This document shows positions 44,071 to 52,682 of a stretch of DNA of 64,000 nucleotides, in pieces. Both the position numbers and the translations under genes were made by a program. The notes under the pieces are model-generated. The model saw only the letters and a program-made list of their open reading frames with translations, had not been told where the DNA came from and did not search any database. Source of the DNA: JAAXVQ01 sp964604705 (GTDB taxonomy: Bacteria > Oederibacteriota > JAAXVQ01); NCBI GenBank assembly GCA_964604705.1, contig CAZSAP010000017.1, positions 1 to 64,000 on the forward strand, written 5' to 3'. Each line of letters begins with the position of its first letter. Within the stretch, counting starts at the first letter, position 1.

Positions 44071-45267
44071 TTATTGTATATCAGCCTCCGCGTTCCGTTC
44101 CGAAACCGTCGGCTTCCGCTTGGCCGCCTCCGGCAACCCCACTTGCATAACCGCTTCCGCGGCCCGACCCGCGGCGCCAGGTCCACCCAACCGCTGCCGT
44201 ACTTCGTTCCACATGCGGCGTTGTTGCTGCGCCAGCATGGGCTGCGTCAGCAACGCCACGGCCGCTTGCGCCAAGGCCTGGGGGGTCACTTCCTTTTGCA
44301 AAAACTCAGGTGCCACCTTCTGGTTGGCCACGACATTGGCCAGGCCAAAATAGGGCAATTTCACAAACCAACGCGCGAGGCGGTAACTGAGCCAGTGCAT
44401 GCGGTAGACAATCAGCATGGGGACATTTAAAATCGCCGTTTCCAATGTGGCTGTACCCGAGGCCACCAACGCGACATCCGCCGCGGCCCGGCAGGCGTAC
44501 GGGTCCTTGGTTACCAGATCCATGAGGAACGCCTCTTCCCGCATGATTTCTTCCACCCGCGGGCGCGAAACCGTCTTGGCCAGGGGAATAAAAAAACGTG
44601 CGTTGGGAATCTGGGCTCGAATCAATTTTCCGGCCCGGCACATAATGGGCAGGAGCATTTCGATTTCTTGCGCCCGACTCCCGGGCAGCAGTGAAATCAA
44701 CGGACCTTCATCGGCGCCGATAAGATTCGTGTGTGCCTTCGCGGGATCAATCTCCGGTTTGGCCATGTCCAAAAGCGGATGCCCAACAAAGGTCACCGGA
44801 ATGCCGGCGTCGGTGTACAACGATTCCTCAAAGGGAAAGACCACCAACATACGGTCGACGATTTTTTTAATGGTTTTAATTCGCCCCCGCCGCCAAGCCC
44901 AAATTTGGGGGCTGATGTAATAGACCACGGGAATCCCCAAGGCCTTGGCCTTGGCCGCAATGCGAAAGTTCATATCCGGAAAATCAGTAAGCACCAACAC
45001 ATCCGGACGACGGTTGACCAAGAGGCTCTCCGCGCGTTTCAACACTTGATAAAAATCGCCGAGTTTCTTCAACGCCTCGGTAATGCCAATCACGGCATGT
45101 GAAACCAAATCCTGAACCACATCCACACCCGCGACGATCATCTGACCACCGCCAAAACCGTACGCCTCTAATTCCGGAACACGCTTGCGCAACTCACGGA
45201 CCACATTCGCGGCGTGCATATCCCCTGAGGCTTCCCCGGCCACCAACATTACCCGCAACGAGCTCAT
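44071..45267 (-). CDS. lpxB: Lipid A disaccharide synthase
   Basis: A 398-residue glycosyltransferase that condenses UDP-2,3-diacylglucosamine and lipid X. Family signatures are VAGEASGDMHAANVVRELR at the start, LTDFPDMNF, YYISPQIWAWRRGR and LPGSRAQEI. It overlaps the upstream Gfo/Idh gene by 4 nt (ATGA, 45264-45267), which marks translational coupling. The gene ends beside a fold-back element. Confidence 0.97.
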   Translation of the reverse strand: MSSLRVMLVAGEASGDMHAANVVRELRKRVPELEAYGFGGGQMIVAGVDVVQDLVSHAVIGITEALKKLGDFYQVLKRAESLLVNRRPDVLVLTDFPDMNFRIAAKAKALGIPVVYYISPQIWAWRRGRIKTIKKIVDRMLVVFPFEESLYTDAGIPVTFVGHPLLDMAKPEIDPAKAHTNLIGADEGPLISLLPGSRAQEIEMLLPIMCRAGKLIRAQIPNARFFIPLAKTVSRPRVEEIMREEAFLMDLVTKDPYACRAAADVALVASGTATLETAILNVPMLIVYRMHWLSYRLARWFVKLPYFGLANVVANQKVAPEFLQKEVTPQALAQAAVALLTQPMLAQQQRRMWNEVRQRLGGPGAAGRAAEAVMQVGLPEAAKRKPTVSERNAEADIQ

Positions 45268-46235
45268 GCGCGCCGTCCTCCTCGATCCCGGATCTGTTGG
45301 CAGATCTCCAAGGCCAAAGCCAAGGCTTGTCGCCCCTGTTCCCCGGTCACCACCGGCTCGGACTTTTCACGCACGGCCTGCACAAACGCACTCAGTTCCA
45401 CTTTCAAGGGTTCCTGCTTGCCAAACACATGATGTTCCCGATCAATCAGGCGCATCAAGTTCTGTTCATCCGGATCGCGATCGGGCTTGAGACTAAAAAT
45501 GACCAATTCTTGTTTTTGATAATCGATGCTGATGTAATTCTTGGGTGAAAAAATCCGGATCTTGCGCTTGGCGTCCGTGGTCACGCGTGAGGCCGTAATG
45601 TTGGCCACACACCCATTGGCCAAAGTGATGCGCACGTTGGCAATGTCCTCATGCGGGGTGAGCACATTGACGCCCATGGCATCCACGCGTTCTACCGGTG
45701 CTCCGGCCAAGTCCAAAATGATATCCAAATCGTGGATCATCAGATCCAAAACCACGCCGATGTCCATGTTGCGTTGGGAAAAAGGGCCCAGACGATGCAC
45801 TTCAATAAACTTGAACGGACCTTCCAACTTCTTGAGCGCCTGAACCGCCTCGTTGAAGCGTTCGATATGCCCGACTTGCAAAGTCAGCTTCTTCTCACGT
45901 GCCAGAGCAATAAGCTCATCGGCCTCTTCCACAGTGCGTGTCATGGGTTTCTCCAAGAGCACGGACAACCCTTTTTCCAGACACGCCTTGGCCACTTCAT
46001 GGTGCGCAAAGGTGGGCACAACCACCGAAACAATGTCGGCCTGGTCCAGCAACTCACGGTACTGGTCTGTGGCTTTTACATGCAGACGTTTCCCCACTTC
46101 TTGGGCTCGGGCCAAAGACGCATCGGCCACGCCTACCAACTGGACTCCCGGAATCTGTGTGTACACACGGGCATGATGTTGACCCAGCGATCCCACGCCT
46201 ATGACAATAGCCCTTAACGGTGTTGCTGTTTCCAT
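45264..46235 (-). CDS. Gfo/Idh/MocA-type oxidoreductase (possible GnnA)
   Basis: A 323-residue NAD(P)-dependent dehydrogenase. The Rossmann motif GVGSLGQHHARVY is at the N-terminus and VLLEKPMTRTVEEADEL is the conserved catalytic-Lys region. Position directly upstream of lpxB, with a 4-nt overlap, recalls GnnA, which oxidises UDP-GlcNAc at C3 on the way to 3-amino lipid A. The GnnB transaminase is not in the window, so this is a suggestion. GGGAGGA precedes the ATG at 46235; a 26-codon upstream extension is rejected. Confidence 0.88.
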   Translation of the reverse strand: METATPLRAIVIGVGSLGQHHARVYTQIPGVQLVGVADASLARAQEVGKRLHVKATDQYRELLDQADIVSVVVPTFAHHEVAKACLEKGLSVLLEKPMTRTVEEADELIALAREKKLTLQVGHIERFNEAVQALKKLEGPFKFIEVHRLGPFSQRNMDIGVVLDLMIHDLDIILDLAGAPVERVDAMGVNVLTPHEDIANVRITLANGCVANITASRVTTDAKRKIRIFSPKNYISIDYQKQELVIFSLKPDRDPDEQNLMRLIDREHHVFGKQEPLKVELSAFVQAVREKSEPVVTGEQGRQALALALEICQQIRDRGGRRA

Positions 46236-46408
46236 ACTTCCTCCCAAAACGTCTCTCACCCGCACCATCCTTGCAAGCCGTGCGTTTGTCGGCGTATACT
46301 CTATTAAAATCATTCCGGTTTTGAAAGCAAAAAATCACTTCAAAAGCGCTCATCACACAAGCCACTTTGGCCGCGAAGACTGTTTAAAACCGGCAACATA
46401 AATCGGCC

Positions 46409-47665
46409 TTAGCCTGCTCCCGCGTGTTTGCGAAACTCCTTAAACTGACCTGCAACCTTCGGGGAAACCTGTACTTTTAAGATCATCTGTTTCTGACCAA
46501 AGGTTTCCTTCACCAAGCGTCCGCGCCGCATTAACAACACGCGTACATCCGAACGCTCGTATGGAATCTCAAACGTCGAGAGCGGCCAGCCTTGCGTCAA
46601 GCGCTCGGTCAACACGGTCTTCAAGCGGTCCAAGCCATCCCCGGTCTTAGCCGAGATCTGAATCGCCTCCGGAAACTGATGTGAGAACCGCCGGCGCAGC
46701 ATGGGCGAAACCTGATCCATTTTATTAAGCACCAACAGGGTCAACTTATCCTGGGCCTCCAACTCCTTCAATACCGCGTCCACCGTGGAAATCTGTCCTT
46801 CCCATCCTGGGTGAGAGGCATCCACCACATGCAGCAACACATCGGCCGAGACGACTTCGTCCAAGGTGCTGCGAAAGGCCGCTACCAGGTAATGCGGCAA
46901 ACGACGGATAAACCCAACCGTATCGGTCAACAGTACTTCCAGTGAAGGCGGCAGAATCAGCTTGCGGGTGGTCAGGTCCAAGGTTGCAAACAATTTATCC
47001 TCGACCAGGGTCTCCATGCGTGTAAGTGCGGTTAGAAGCGCGGATTTTCCGGCATTGGTATACCCCACCAACGAGACCAAGGGCAACGGCACTCCGGCGC
47101 GATCTTTACGCTGCAACGCGCGCGTGCGTTTCACGGTCTCGATCTGCGCTTTCAATCCGACAATGCGTTCGCGCACCCGACGCCGATCGTACTCCAACTT
47201 TGATTCACCCGGCCCCTTGCTTCCAATCCCGCCGCCCAAACGCGAGAGCATGACACCTTGCCCCGTCAAGCGTGGCAATAGGTACGATAATTGCGCCAAC
47301 TCCACCTGCAATTTCCCCTCGTGGCTCTGAGCCCGCTGCGCAAAAATATCCAAAATCAATTGTGTCCGGTCAATCACCTTGACCTGCAGAAGTTCTTCTA
47401 AATTTCGCTGTTGGATGGGGCGCAATTCATGGTCCACGATGACCAGATCCGCTTTGAGGTCCTCACAGGTACGCTTGACGTTCTCGGCTTGCCCGGTTCC
47501 GAGAAAGAGGGTCATATCCGGACGTGGACGGGTAAAGGTGTGCATGCCCACCACTTCGCCCCCGGCTGTGGCTGTCAGACGTTCCAATTCGCTTAAGGAT
47601 TCGGCAACATCCCCAGGACCCCCCTGGTACTTGATCGTGACTAAATACGCGCGTTCGGCACTCAT
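46409..47665 (-). CDS. hflX: GTPase HflX
   Basis: A 418-residue ribosome-associated GTPase that splits stalled ribosomes. The N-terminal HflX domain (GTGQAENVK) is followed by a coiled linker (GPGESKLEYDRRRVRERI) and the GTPase domain with G1 GYTNAGKS (201-208), DTVGF and NKMD. The longer open frame runs through the promoter and is rejected. The ATG at 47665 has no ribosome-binding site and lies only 7 nt from a TATAAT box, so the mRNA may be leaderless. Confidence 0.95.
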   Translation of the reverse strand: MSAERAYLVTIKYQGGPGDVAESLSELERLTATAGGEVVGMHTFTRPRPDMTLFLGTGQAENVKRTCEDLKADLVIVDHELRPIQQRNLEELLQVKVIDRTQLILDIFAQRAQSHEGKLQVELAQLSYLLPRLTGQGVMLSRLGGGIGSKGPGESKLEYDRRRVRERIVGLKAQIETVKRTRALQRKDRAGVPLPLVSLVGYTNAGKSALLTALTRMETLVEDKLFATLDLTTRKLILPPSLEVLLTDTVGFIRRLPHYLVAAFRSTLDEVVSADVLLHVVDASHPGWEGQISTVDAVLKELEAQDKLTLLVLNKMDQVSPMLRRRFSHQFPEAIQISAKTGDGLDRLKTVLTERLTQGWPLSTFEIPYERSDVRVLLMRRGRLVKETFGQKQMILKVQVSPKVAGQFKEFRKHAGAG

Positions 47666-47672
47666 GCTGGGT

Positions 47673-47702
47673 ATTATACCCTTTGCCGCCCAATTCTGCC
47701 CA
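47673..47702 (-). promoter_or_regulatory. Promoter of hflX
   Basis: On the minus strand a perfect -10 TATAAT (47673-47678) is preceded at 18 bp by TGGGCA (47697-47702, four of six -35 bases). The -10 ends only 7 nt before the hflX ATG, so the transcript would begin at or next to the start codon. Confidence 0.6.
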
Positions 47703-47935
47703 CTTTTTGTAGACGTTAATTTTCCGCCTATGGTAATATGAGGGCCTACACCTTTACACTCCAACTTTGCATGTCTGGCGTGGACCTGGCGCTGAGACAG
47801 ATGAACACGTTGGAATATCTACCCATTGAGTAACCGATCCGGCTTTAAATATGAGCGGATTTTTCGGTTAACGTATTAAAGAAACGGTTCCTTTTTTCCG
47901 ATTCTGGATTTATGGGAATCCTCCTGAGGTGTTGC

Positions 47936-50509
47936 ATGCCGGCGATTGTTCGTGTGTCCGTACTTCTCCTGACTCTGGCATGGGGCGCGGCTTTTTCCGC
48001 ATACGCTGAATCTTCACCTACGCCCTCCCTACCCACGCAAACTTCCGAAACGACTGCGGTGGCTCCCAATGTGGCTATTTCCAATGTAACTCAGAGTTCC
48101 TTCCAAGTTCGTTGGGAACCCATCGCCGGTGCCTCACGCTATGAATTTTCCTACGGAACCGATCCCAATGCCAGCAACCGCGGCACCATGTTCCTGACTA
48201 CCATGACTCAGCAGTTCACCAACCTCTTGCCCAACACCACCTATCATGTCAAAGTGCGGGCGATTGCAGCCGGACGCGCGGGTGCCTGGAGCGCCATTAA
48301 ATCGGCTTCCACTCAAATCCCGGTGATGAACGATCTAACGGCCGACGATGTGCGCGACACCACCGCCCATTTAACCTGGTCCGGAATGTACAGCGACTTG
48401 CCGGACACGGTCTATGAAATTTCCTACGGAACCGACCCGGATGCCAGCTCCGACGGTGTGATCAGCAGCCTAAAAAATTTCGCAACTTTAAAAAGCCTAA
48501 GTCCCGAGAGCACTTATTACATTAAGCTGCGCGTGCGTAATCCTCATGTGGTTGGGCCGTGGTCCATACCTATTTCCGTGACTACCCTGCCCTTCTCTCC
48601 GGGTGTCGCACCCACCGAACTCGCCGGCGTCCCTCAAGAAAACGGCGGTTTGAAACTGACCTGGCGAGCCTTGGCCGATGCCGACAGCTACGATGTGGCG
48701 TACGGGACCGATCCTGTGGCTGAAAACATGGGCATCGTTCCTTCACCCACCAATCAATTTGTCATCCAATCGGCCCCCAACACACGCTACTACTTCAAAG
48801 TTCGCGCTGTTATAAAAGGCAACAGCAGTCCCTGGAGCTCAATAAAAAACACCCTGACCTTGCCTTCGGCTCCTCGTGGACTTATGGTTTCCCGTCAAAG
48901 CTCCAACACGGCGGTCGTGAGTTGGAAATCCCTTTCGGGCGCCAACATTACCCGTTTTTATCATATAAGTTGGGGCACCGATGCCCAAGGAATCAATTTG
49001 GGTGTAACCGTCACCACCAATTCTGAATATGTATTGGATGGACTTAAGCCCGACCAACGACACTACGTACGTGTACGTACCGCCAACGCCACCGGAACCA
49101 GTGTTTGGAGTGATATTTACTCCTTTAAAACCCTCCCTTCCGGCGTTACGCAATTAAAACTGGTAGATGTCAAACACACAACGGCGAAAATTGATTGGCC
49201 GGAAATTGATAACGTTATGGCCTATGAACTTTCCTTCAATCCGGTCACCGCCAATGAAATGCAAAAAGCCTTCTCCTTGGAATTTGCCAAGCCCCCGGCT
49301 GAATTACGCGACTTAAAGCCCGATCAAGCCTATCAGGCAAAAATTCGGGTCTTGTTTCAAAACCATCAACCCGGGGCCTGGTCCAACTTCATCAACTTCA
49401 CAACCTTTGCCATACCACCGGCACCTACGGCCGTAATGGTTTCAAGCATTGGTGGCACGTACATTCATCTAACGTGGACTCCCATGGAGACCATCAGCAC
49501 CTACGAGGTTGTGGTAAGCCCGGATGAACTCTCCGAACAGGGAGTCAACCAGATCAGCAACCAACCCGAGGCCAAACTCAATTCACTTCCAGAGAACACC
49601 CTTCTATATGTGAAGGTGCGTTCACTTAATATGGGCGGACCCGGTCCTTGGTCTACACCCGTGATGTTCTCGACACTGCCATCAGCCTCGCCGCAGAACC
49701 TAAGTGTTTCGCACATAACCTCCACAGAATGCTTGCTGACCTGGAATCGCATTCCAGGTACGGCCATCACGACCTACGAATTGCGCTTTGCTCCTGACAA
49801 AGAACCCTGGCGCATTATTTCCAACTACCCAGCCCAAACCTTTGGGTTGGAAAAACTCATTCCCGATACGGATTATCGAACACAGGTGCGGGCGAAAAAC
49901 CCAACGGATTTTGGACCTTGGTCTTCCGAAGTCTCGTTTCACACGCCCCCACTCCCCCCCAGCGACGCGCCGAAAGATTTGCGTGCCGAGGACATTACGG
50001 ATATTTCCGCGCGTCTGCTTTGGAAAGCATTGCCAAAAATTTCGGGTTACCGTTTGAGTTTAGGAACCGATACCGATGCCAGCAATCAAGGTGTTGAAAC
50101 CTTGACCCAGACCGAGTACACCTGCAAGGGTCTCATGCCTGAAAAAAGCTATTTTGCAAAAGTGAAAGCGTTTAATACTACGGGGGATGGTCCCTGGTCT
50201 GAAACTGTATTGATTTCCACACGCCCCAGCCCCCCCATTTCCGCTCCTGAAAATGTAGAGGTTATGGATATTCTGCCCACAACTTTCACTTTGGTCTGGA
50301 AGCCGGCGCAGGATGCCTTTGCCTATGAAGTCGGCATCAGCACCGATCCCCGTGTGGAAACTGCTGAAATTAAATCCGTATCCGCCTTTTCCTATACCTT
50401 CGCGTCCCTACAACCCAAGACCAAATACTATGTGCGGGTTCGCAAAGTCAACCGGGGCGGTAGCGGACCTTGGTGTCAGGTTAAAATCGTCACCACGCTT
50501 GAGCCTTAA
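47936..50509 (+). CDS. Secreted protein of nine fibronectin type III domains
   Basis: An 857-residue exported protein with a signal peptide (about 1-24). The whole mature chain is nine consecutive FN3 domains of about 90 residues, each with the Trp and Tyr/Val pattern (for example SFQVRWEPI...TTYHVKVRAI). No catalytic domain, anchor or sorting signal is seen, so it may bind partners at the cell surface. The start at 47936 (MPAIVRV) follows GAGGTG; an ATG eight codons earlier is also open. It is the only plus-strand gene in this part of the window. Confidence 0.9.
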   Translation: MPAIVRVSVLLLTLAWGAAFSAYAESSPTPSLPTQTSETTAVAPNVAISNVTQSSFQVRWEPIAGASRYEFSYGTDPNASNRGTMFLTTMTQQFTNLLPNTTYHVKVRAIAAGRAGAWSAIKSASTQIPVMNDLTADDVRDTTAHLTWSGMYSDLPDTVYEISYGTDPDASSDGVISSLKNFATLKSLSPESTYYIKLRVRNPHVVGPWSIPISVTTLPFSPGVAPTELAGVPQENGGLKLTWRALADADSYDVAYGTDPVAENMGIVPSPTNQFVIQSAPNTRYYFKVRAVIKGNSSPWSSIKNTLTLPSAPRGLMVSRQSSNTAVVSWKSLSGANITRFYHISWGTDAQGINLGVTVTTNSEYVLDGLKPDQRHYVRVRTANATGTSVWSDIYSFKTLPSGVTQLKLVDVKHTTAKIDWPEIDNVMAYELSFNPVTANEMQKAFSLEFAKPPAELRDLKPDQAYQAKIRVLFQNHQPGAWSNFINFTTFAIPPAPTAVMVSSIGGTYIHLTWTPMETISTYEVVVSPDELSEQGVNQISNQPEAKLNSLPENTLLYVKVRSLNMGGPGPWSTPVMFSTLPSASPQNLSVSHITSTECLLTWNRIPGTAITTYELRFAPDKEPWRIISNYPAQTFGLEKLIPDTDYRTQVRAKNPTDFGPWSSEVSFHTPPLPPSDAPKDLRAEDITDISARLLWKALPKISGYRLSLGTDTDASNQGVETLTQTEYTCKGLMPEKSYFAKVKAFNTTGDGPWSETVLISTRPSPPISAPENVEVMDILPTTFTLVWKPAQDAFAYEVGISTDPRVETAEIKSVSAFSYTFASLQPKTKYYVRVRKVNRGGSGPWCQVKIVTTLEP

Positions 50510-50533
50510 TTTTAAATTTTAATCACAAAAAAA

Positions 50534-50574
50534 AGCCCCGTGCCCGCCGCAAACATGTGCGGGGACACGGGGCT
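50534..50574 (-). terminator. Rho-independent terminator after the HAMP gene
   Basis: A 9-bp perfect outer stem (50534-50542 with 50566-50574) with a further GC-rich internal helix. On the minus strand it is followed by a run of at least eight T (A-run at 50527-50534). It faces the convergent end of the FN3 gene. Confidence 0.85.
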
Positions 50575-50590
50575 ACTCATTTAATGCGAT

Positions 50591-51208
50591 TTACATCTTG
50601 GTTTCCGGAAGTTTAAAGCGGCTGATGTTTTGCTGCAAATGCTCCAACAATTGATTCATTTTTTCCAAATCTTTGGCCATGGCCGACGGCAACTTCTCTT
50701 TCTTACCCGTCTCCCCAGCTGACAAACGACCTGTAACTTCCGACAATTGCTTAATCAGGGCCGCATCGGACGTGATGCTTCCACGCAGCTCGGTAATCAT
50801 CTCGTTCATGGTATCGGCTACGTTTTTAAATTCATCGGTTTTACGCAATCCGATTTTTTGTGTGAAGTCGCCCTGAGCCAAACCTTGCAAAGTCTTCTCA
50901 AAACGATAGATCGGACCGGCAATGGAGTGTGAGGCAAAAACCGAAAACACAGCGGCCAGAACCAAAAACATTCCCAAGATAATCAGCATCAATTGGTTAA
51001 CGGTGGCAAACAAGGGGGCAAATTGGGCCGCAATACGCGGGATGTTATAGAACTCATCCATAATGCGAGCCCAGGTGGTGTAATACACGGTAAAGGAAAT
51101 AATCAGAGCCATAACCATGAGCGCAAATAAATTTCGCGCTATGTACCGGAACTGGAACTCTTTATTGATTAGATAATTGCGACGGCGCCAAAACCAACCT
51201 TTGTTCAT
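50591..51208 (-). CDS. HAMP domain membrane protein
   Basis: A 205-residue membrane protein with two helices (about 24-46 and 72-96) around a short periplasmic segment, then a HAMP domain (SHSIAGPIYRFEKTLQGLAQGDFTQKI) and a coiled C-terminal region. There is no kinase, cyclase or methyl-accepting domain, so it is a receptor-like fragment that must act through partners. GGAGGG precedes the ATG. It is 30 bp downstream of a pseudopilin-like gene. Confidence 0.88.
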   Translation of the reverse strand: MNKGWFWRRRNYLINKEFQFRYIARNLFALMVMALIISFTVYYTTWARIMDEFYNIPRIAAQFAPLFATVNQLMLIILGMFLVLAAVFSVFASHSIAGPIYRFEKTLQGLAQGDFTQKIGLRKTDEFKNVADTMNEMITELRGSITSDAALIKQLSEVTGRLSAGETGKKEKLPSAMAKDLEKMNQLLEHLQQNISRFKLPETKM

Positions 51209-51238
51209 GTTCCCTCCTATCCGTGGGTCGCGGAAAAA

Positions 51239-51670
51239 TTAGTATGCTGTATATGAAATGCCGCGTGTGTCGCGACCGATTGAGTTTACAAATATTTGTC
51301 CACTCTCATAATTGTAATACCAGCCCTTGCTGAACCCTTCAGGGATTCCTGTCCCGTAAGTAATCTGATCACCCCCGGGGGAGACTCGGCTGTTTTTCGG
51401 ATGCAATGGTTCCACCGGAGGTACGGCCGCAAGGTACCGACCAAACTGGCCTTTGGTGGTTAACTCACGGGGAAAAATCCCATTATGGTCCTGGTAGTAC
51501 AATAAAATGGCCTGCCGCAAATCGTTGAGTCGTCCCACGGTGGTACCCTCGCGGGTTTTCTCCACGAGGTTGGCGAACCGTACACCGGCGACGCTGAATA
51601 AAATCACCAAAATCACAACGGGAATCGCCACTCCCTGCAGTCGGGAAATCCACTTGCTCTGTCCTTCCAT
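51239..51670 (-). CDS. Pseudopilin-like protein
   Basis: A 143-residue protein with one N-terminal hydrophobic helix (about 15-33, VAIPVVILVILFSVAGVRF) and a C-terminal globular part. The region LVEKTREGTTVGRLNDLRQAILLYYQDHNGIFP resembles type II secretion/type IV pilus major pseudopilins (GspG type). The usual prepilin peptidase site (G followed by FTLIE) is missing, so the helix may be an uncleaved anchor. GGAGGGG lies 6 nt before the ATG at 51670; an upstream start is less likely. Confidence 0.7.
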   Translation of the reverse strand: MEGQSKWISRLQGVAIPVVILVILFSVAGVRFANLVEKTREGTTVGRLNDLRQAILLYYQDHNGIFPRELTTKGQFGRYLAAVPPVEPLHPKNSRVSPGGDQITYGTGIPEGFSKGWYYNYESGQIFVNSIGRDTRGISYTAY

Positions 51671-51737
51671 ACCCGGCCCCTCCTTGGAAAATAATCTATA
51701 CTCTAGTTTCGGCGGCAAACGTGTTCGCCTTGATGCT

Positions 51738-52550
51738 TTAAAGCTTCAGCGTAGAAAAAAAAGCCTGCAACGCTGTATGAAGGTGTCCGTTGCTGCCTAA
51801 AAAAGCCCGACCGTTTAAATCCAAACCTCGTCCCTGAAGTTGGGTAATGCGCCCCCCGGCCTCCTGAATTAAAAGCGCACCCGCCGCCACATCCCATGGC
51901 TTAATGGACAAATCCCAGAAACCATCGTAACGGCCGCAGGCCACATCCGCCAGATCCAACGCCGCTGAGCCCGTACGTCGAATCGCCTGGCTGGCAAACG
52001 AAAGCGCCTTAAAGGGAGCCAAGGGCAGATTTTTCCCCCGTCGACGTTCATGCGGAAAACTCGCTGTAACCAGCAATGCCCGGTCCAGTTGTCGGACCGA
52101 GGACACTTGCATACGCCGATCGTTGTTCCAGGCTCCTTGCCCCCGACGGGTAAAATACAGTTCCTTACGCCAAGGATGATAGACCGCCCCTAACTCCAAA
52201 CGCCCGCGGTAGACAATCCCGGCGGAAACCGCGGCATGCGGTACCCCGTGCGCATAATTGGTGGTTCCATCCAATGGATCAATGATCCAACGGATTTTAC
52301 CACGCTCGGGAAGGCGTTCCCAAGGATTGCCACCGCCGCCTTCAACCATCTCTTCAGAAAGAATTTCGTGGTCCGGAAACTGTCGACGGATGGTTTGTAT
52401 AAAAAGCGCCTCAACGGCGTGATCCATTTCCGTGACTAAGTCAATAGGGGTTTTGTAATCGATGCGATGAGCGTGTGTGAAGTGTGTGCGCAGCATCGCT
52501 CCTGCGCGCAAAACAGTCTTGGTTAAAACTTTGGAAATGCCATCCCACAT
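51738..52550 (-). CDS. suhB: Inositol monophosphatase family protein
   Basis: A 270-residue Mg2+-dependent phosphatase. The metal-binding motif IDPLDGTTNYAHG (Asp91, Asp94) and the second site WDVAAGALLIQEAGG are complete, as is the EE pair near residue 66. The substrate could be inositol phosphate, histidinol phosphate or a related sugar phosphate. A histidinol-phosphatase role is worth considering because the nearby his cluster lacks a recognisable one. Confidence 0.93.
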   Translation of the reverse strand: MWDGISKVLTKTVLRAGAMLRTHFTHAHRIDYKTPIDLVTEMDHAVEALFIQTIRRQFPDHEILSEEMVEGGGGNPWERLPERGKIRWIIDPLDGTTNYAHGVPHAAVSAGIVYRGRLELGAVYHPWRKELYFTRRGQGAWNNDRRMQVSSVRQLDRALLVTASFPHERRRGKNLPLAPFKALSFASQAIRRTGSAALDLADVACGRYDGFWDLSIKPWDVAAGALLIQEAGGRITQLQGRGLDLNGRAFLGSNGHLHTALQAFFSTLKL

Positions 52551-52682
52551 ATGTCGCCATCCCGTCGCCTGCCGTGGAAAACGTGGTTCGGTAACAAAAT
52601 TTTAGCATTGCCTCCATAGGGAGTCAATCAAAAGCACCGTCTTCTTGCGGAACGTGCTAAGGCTCGCTGCCCATGCAAAGCC

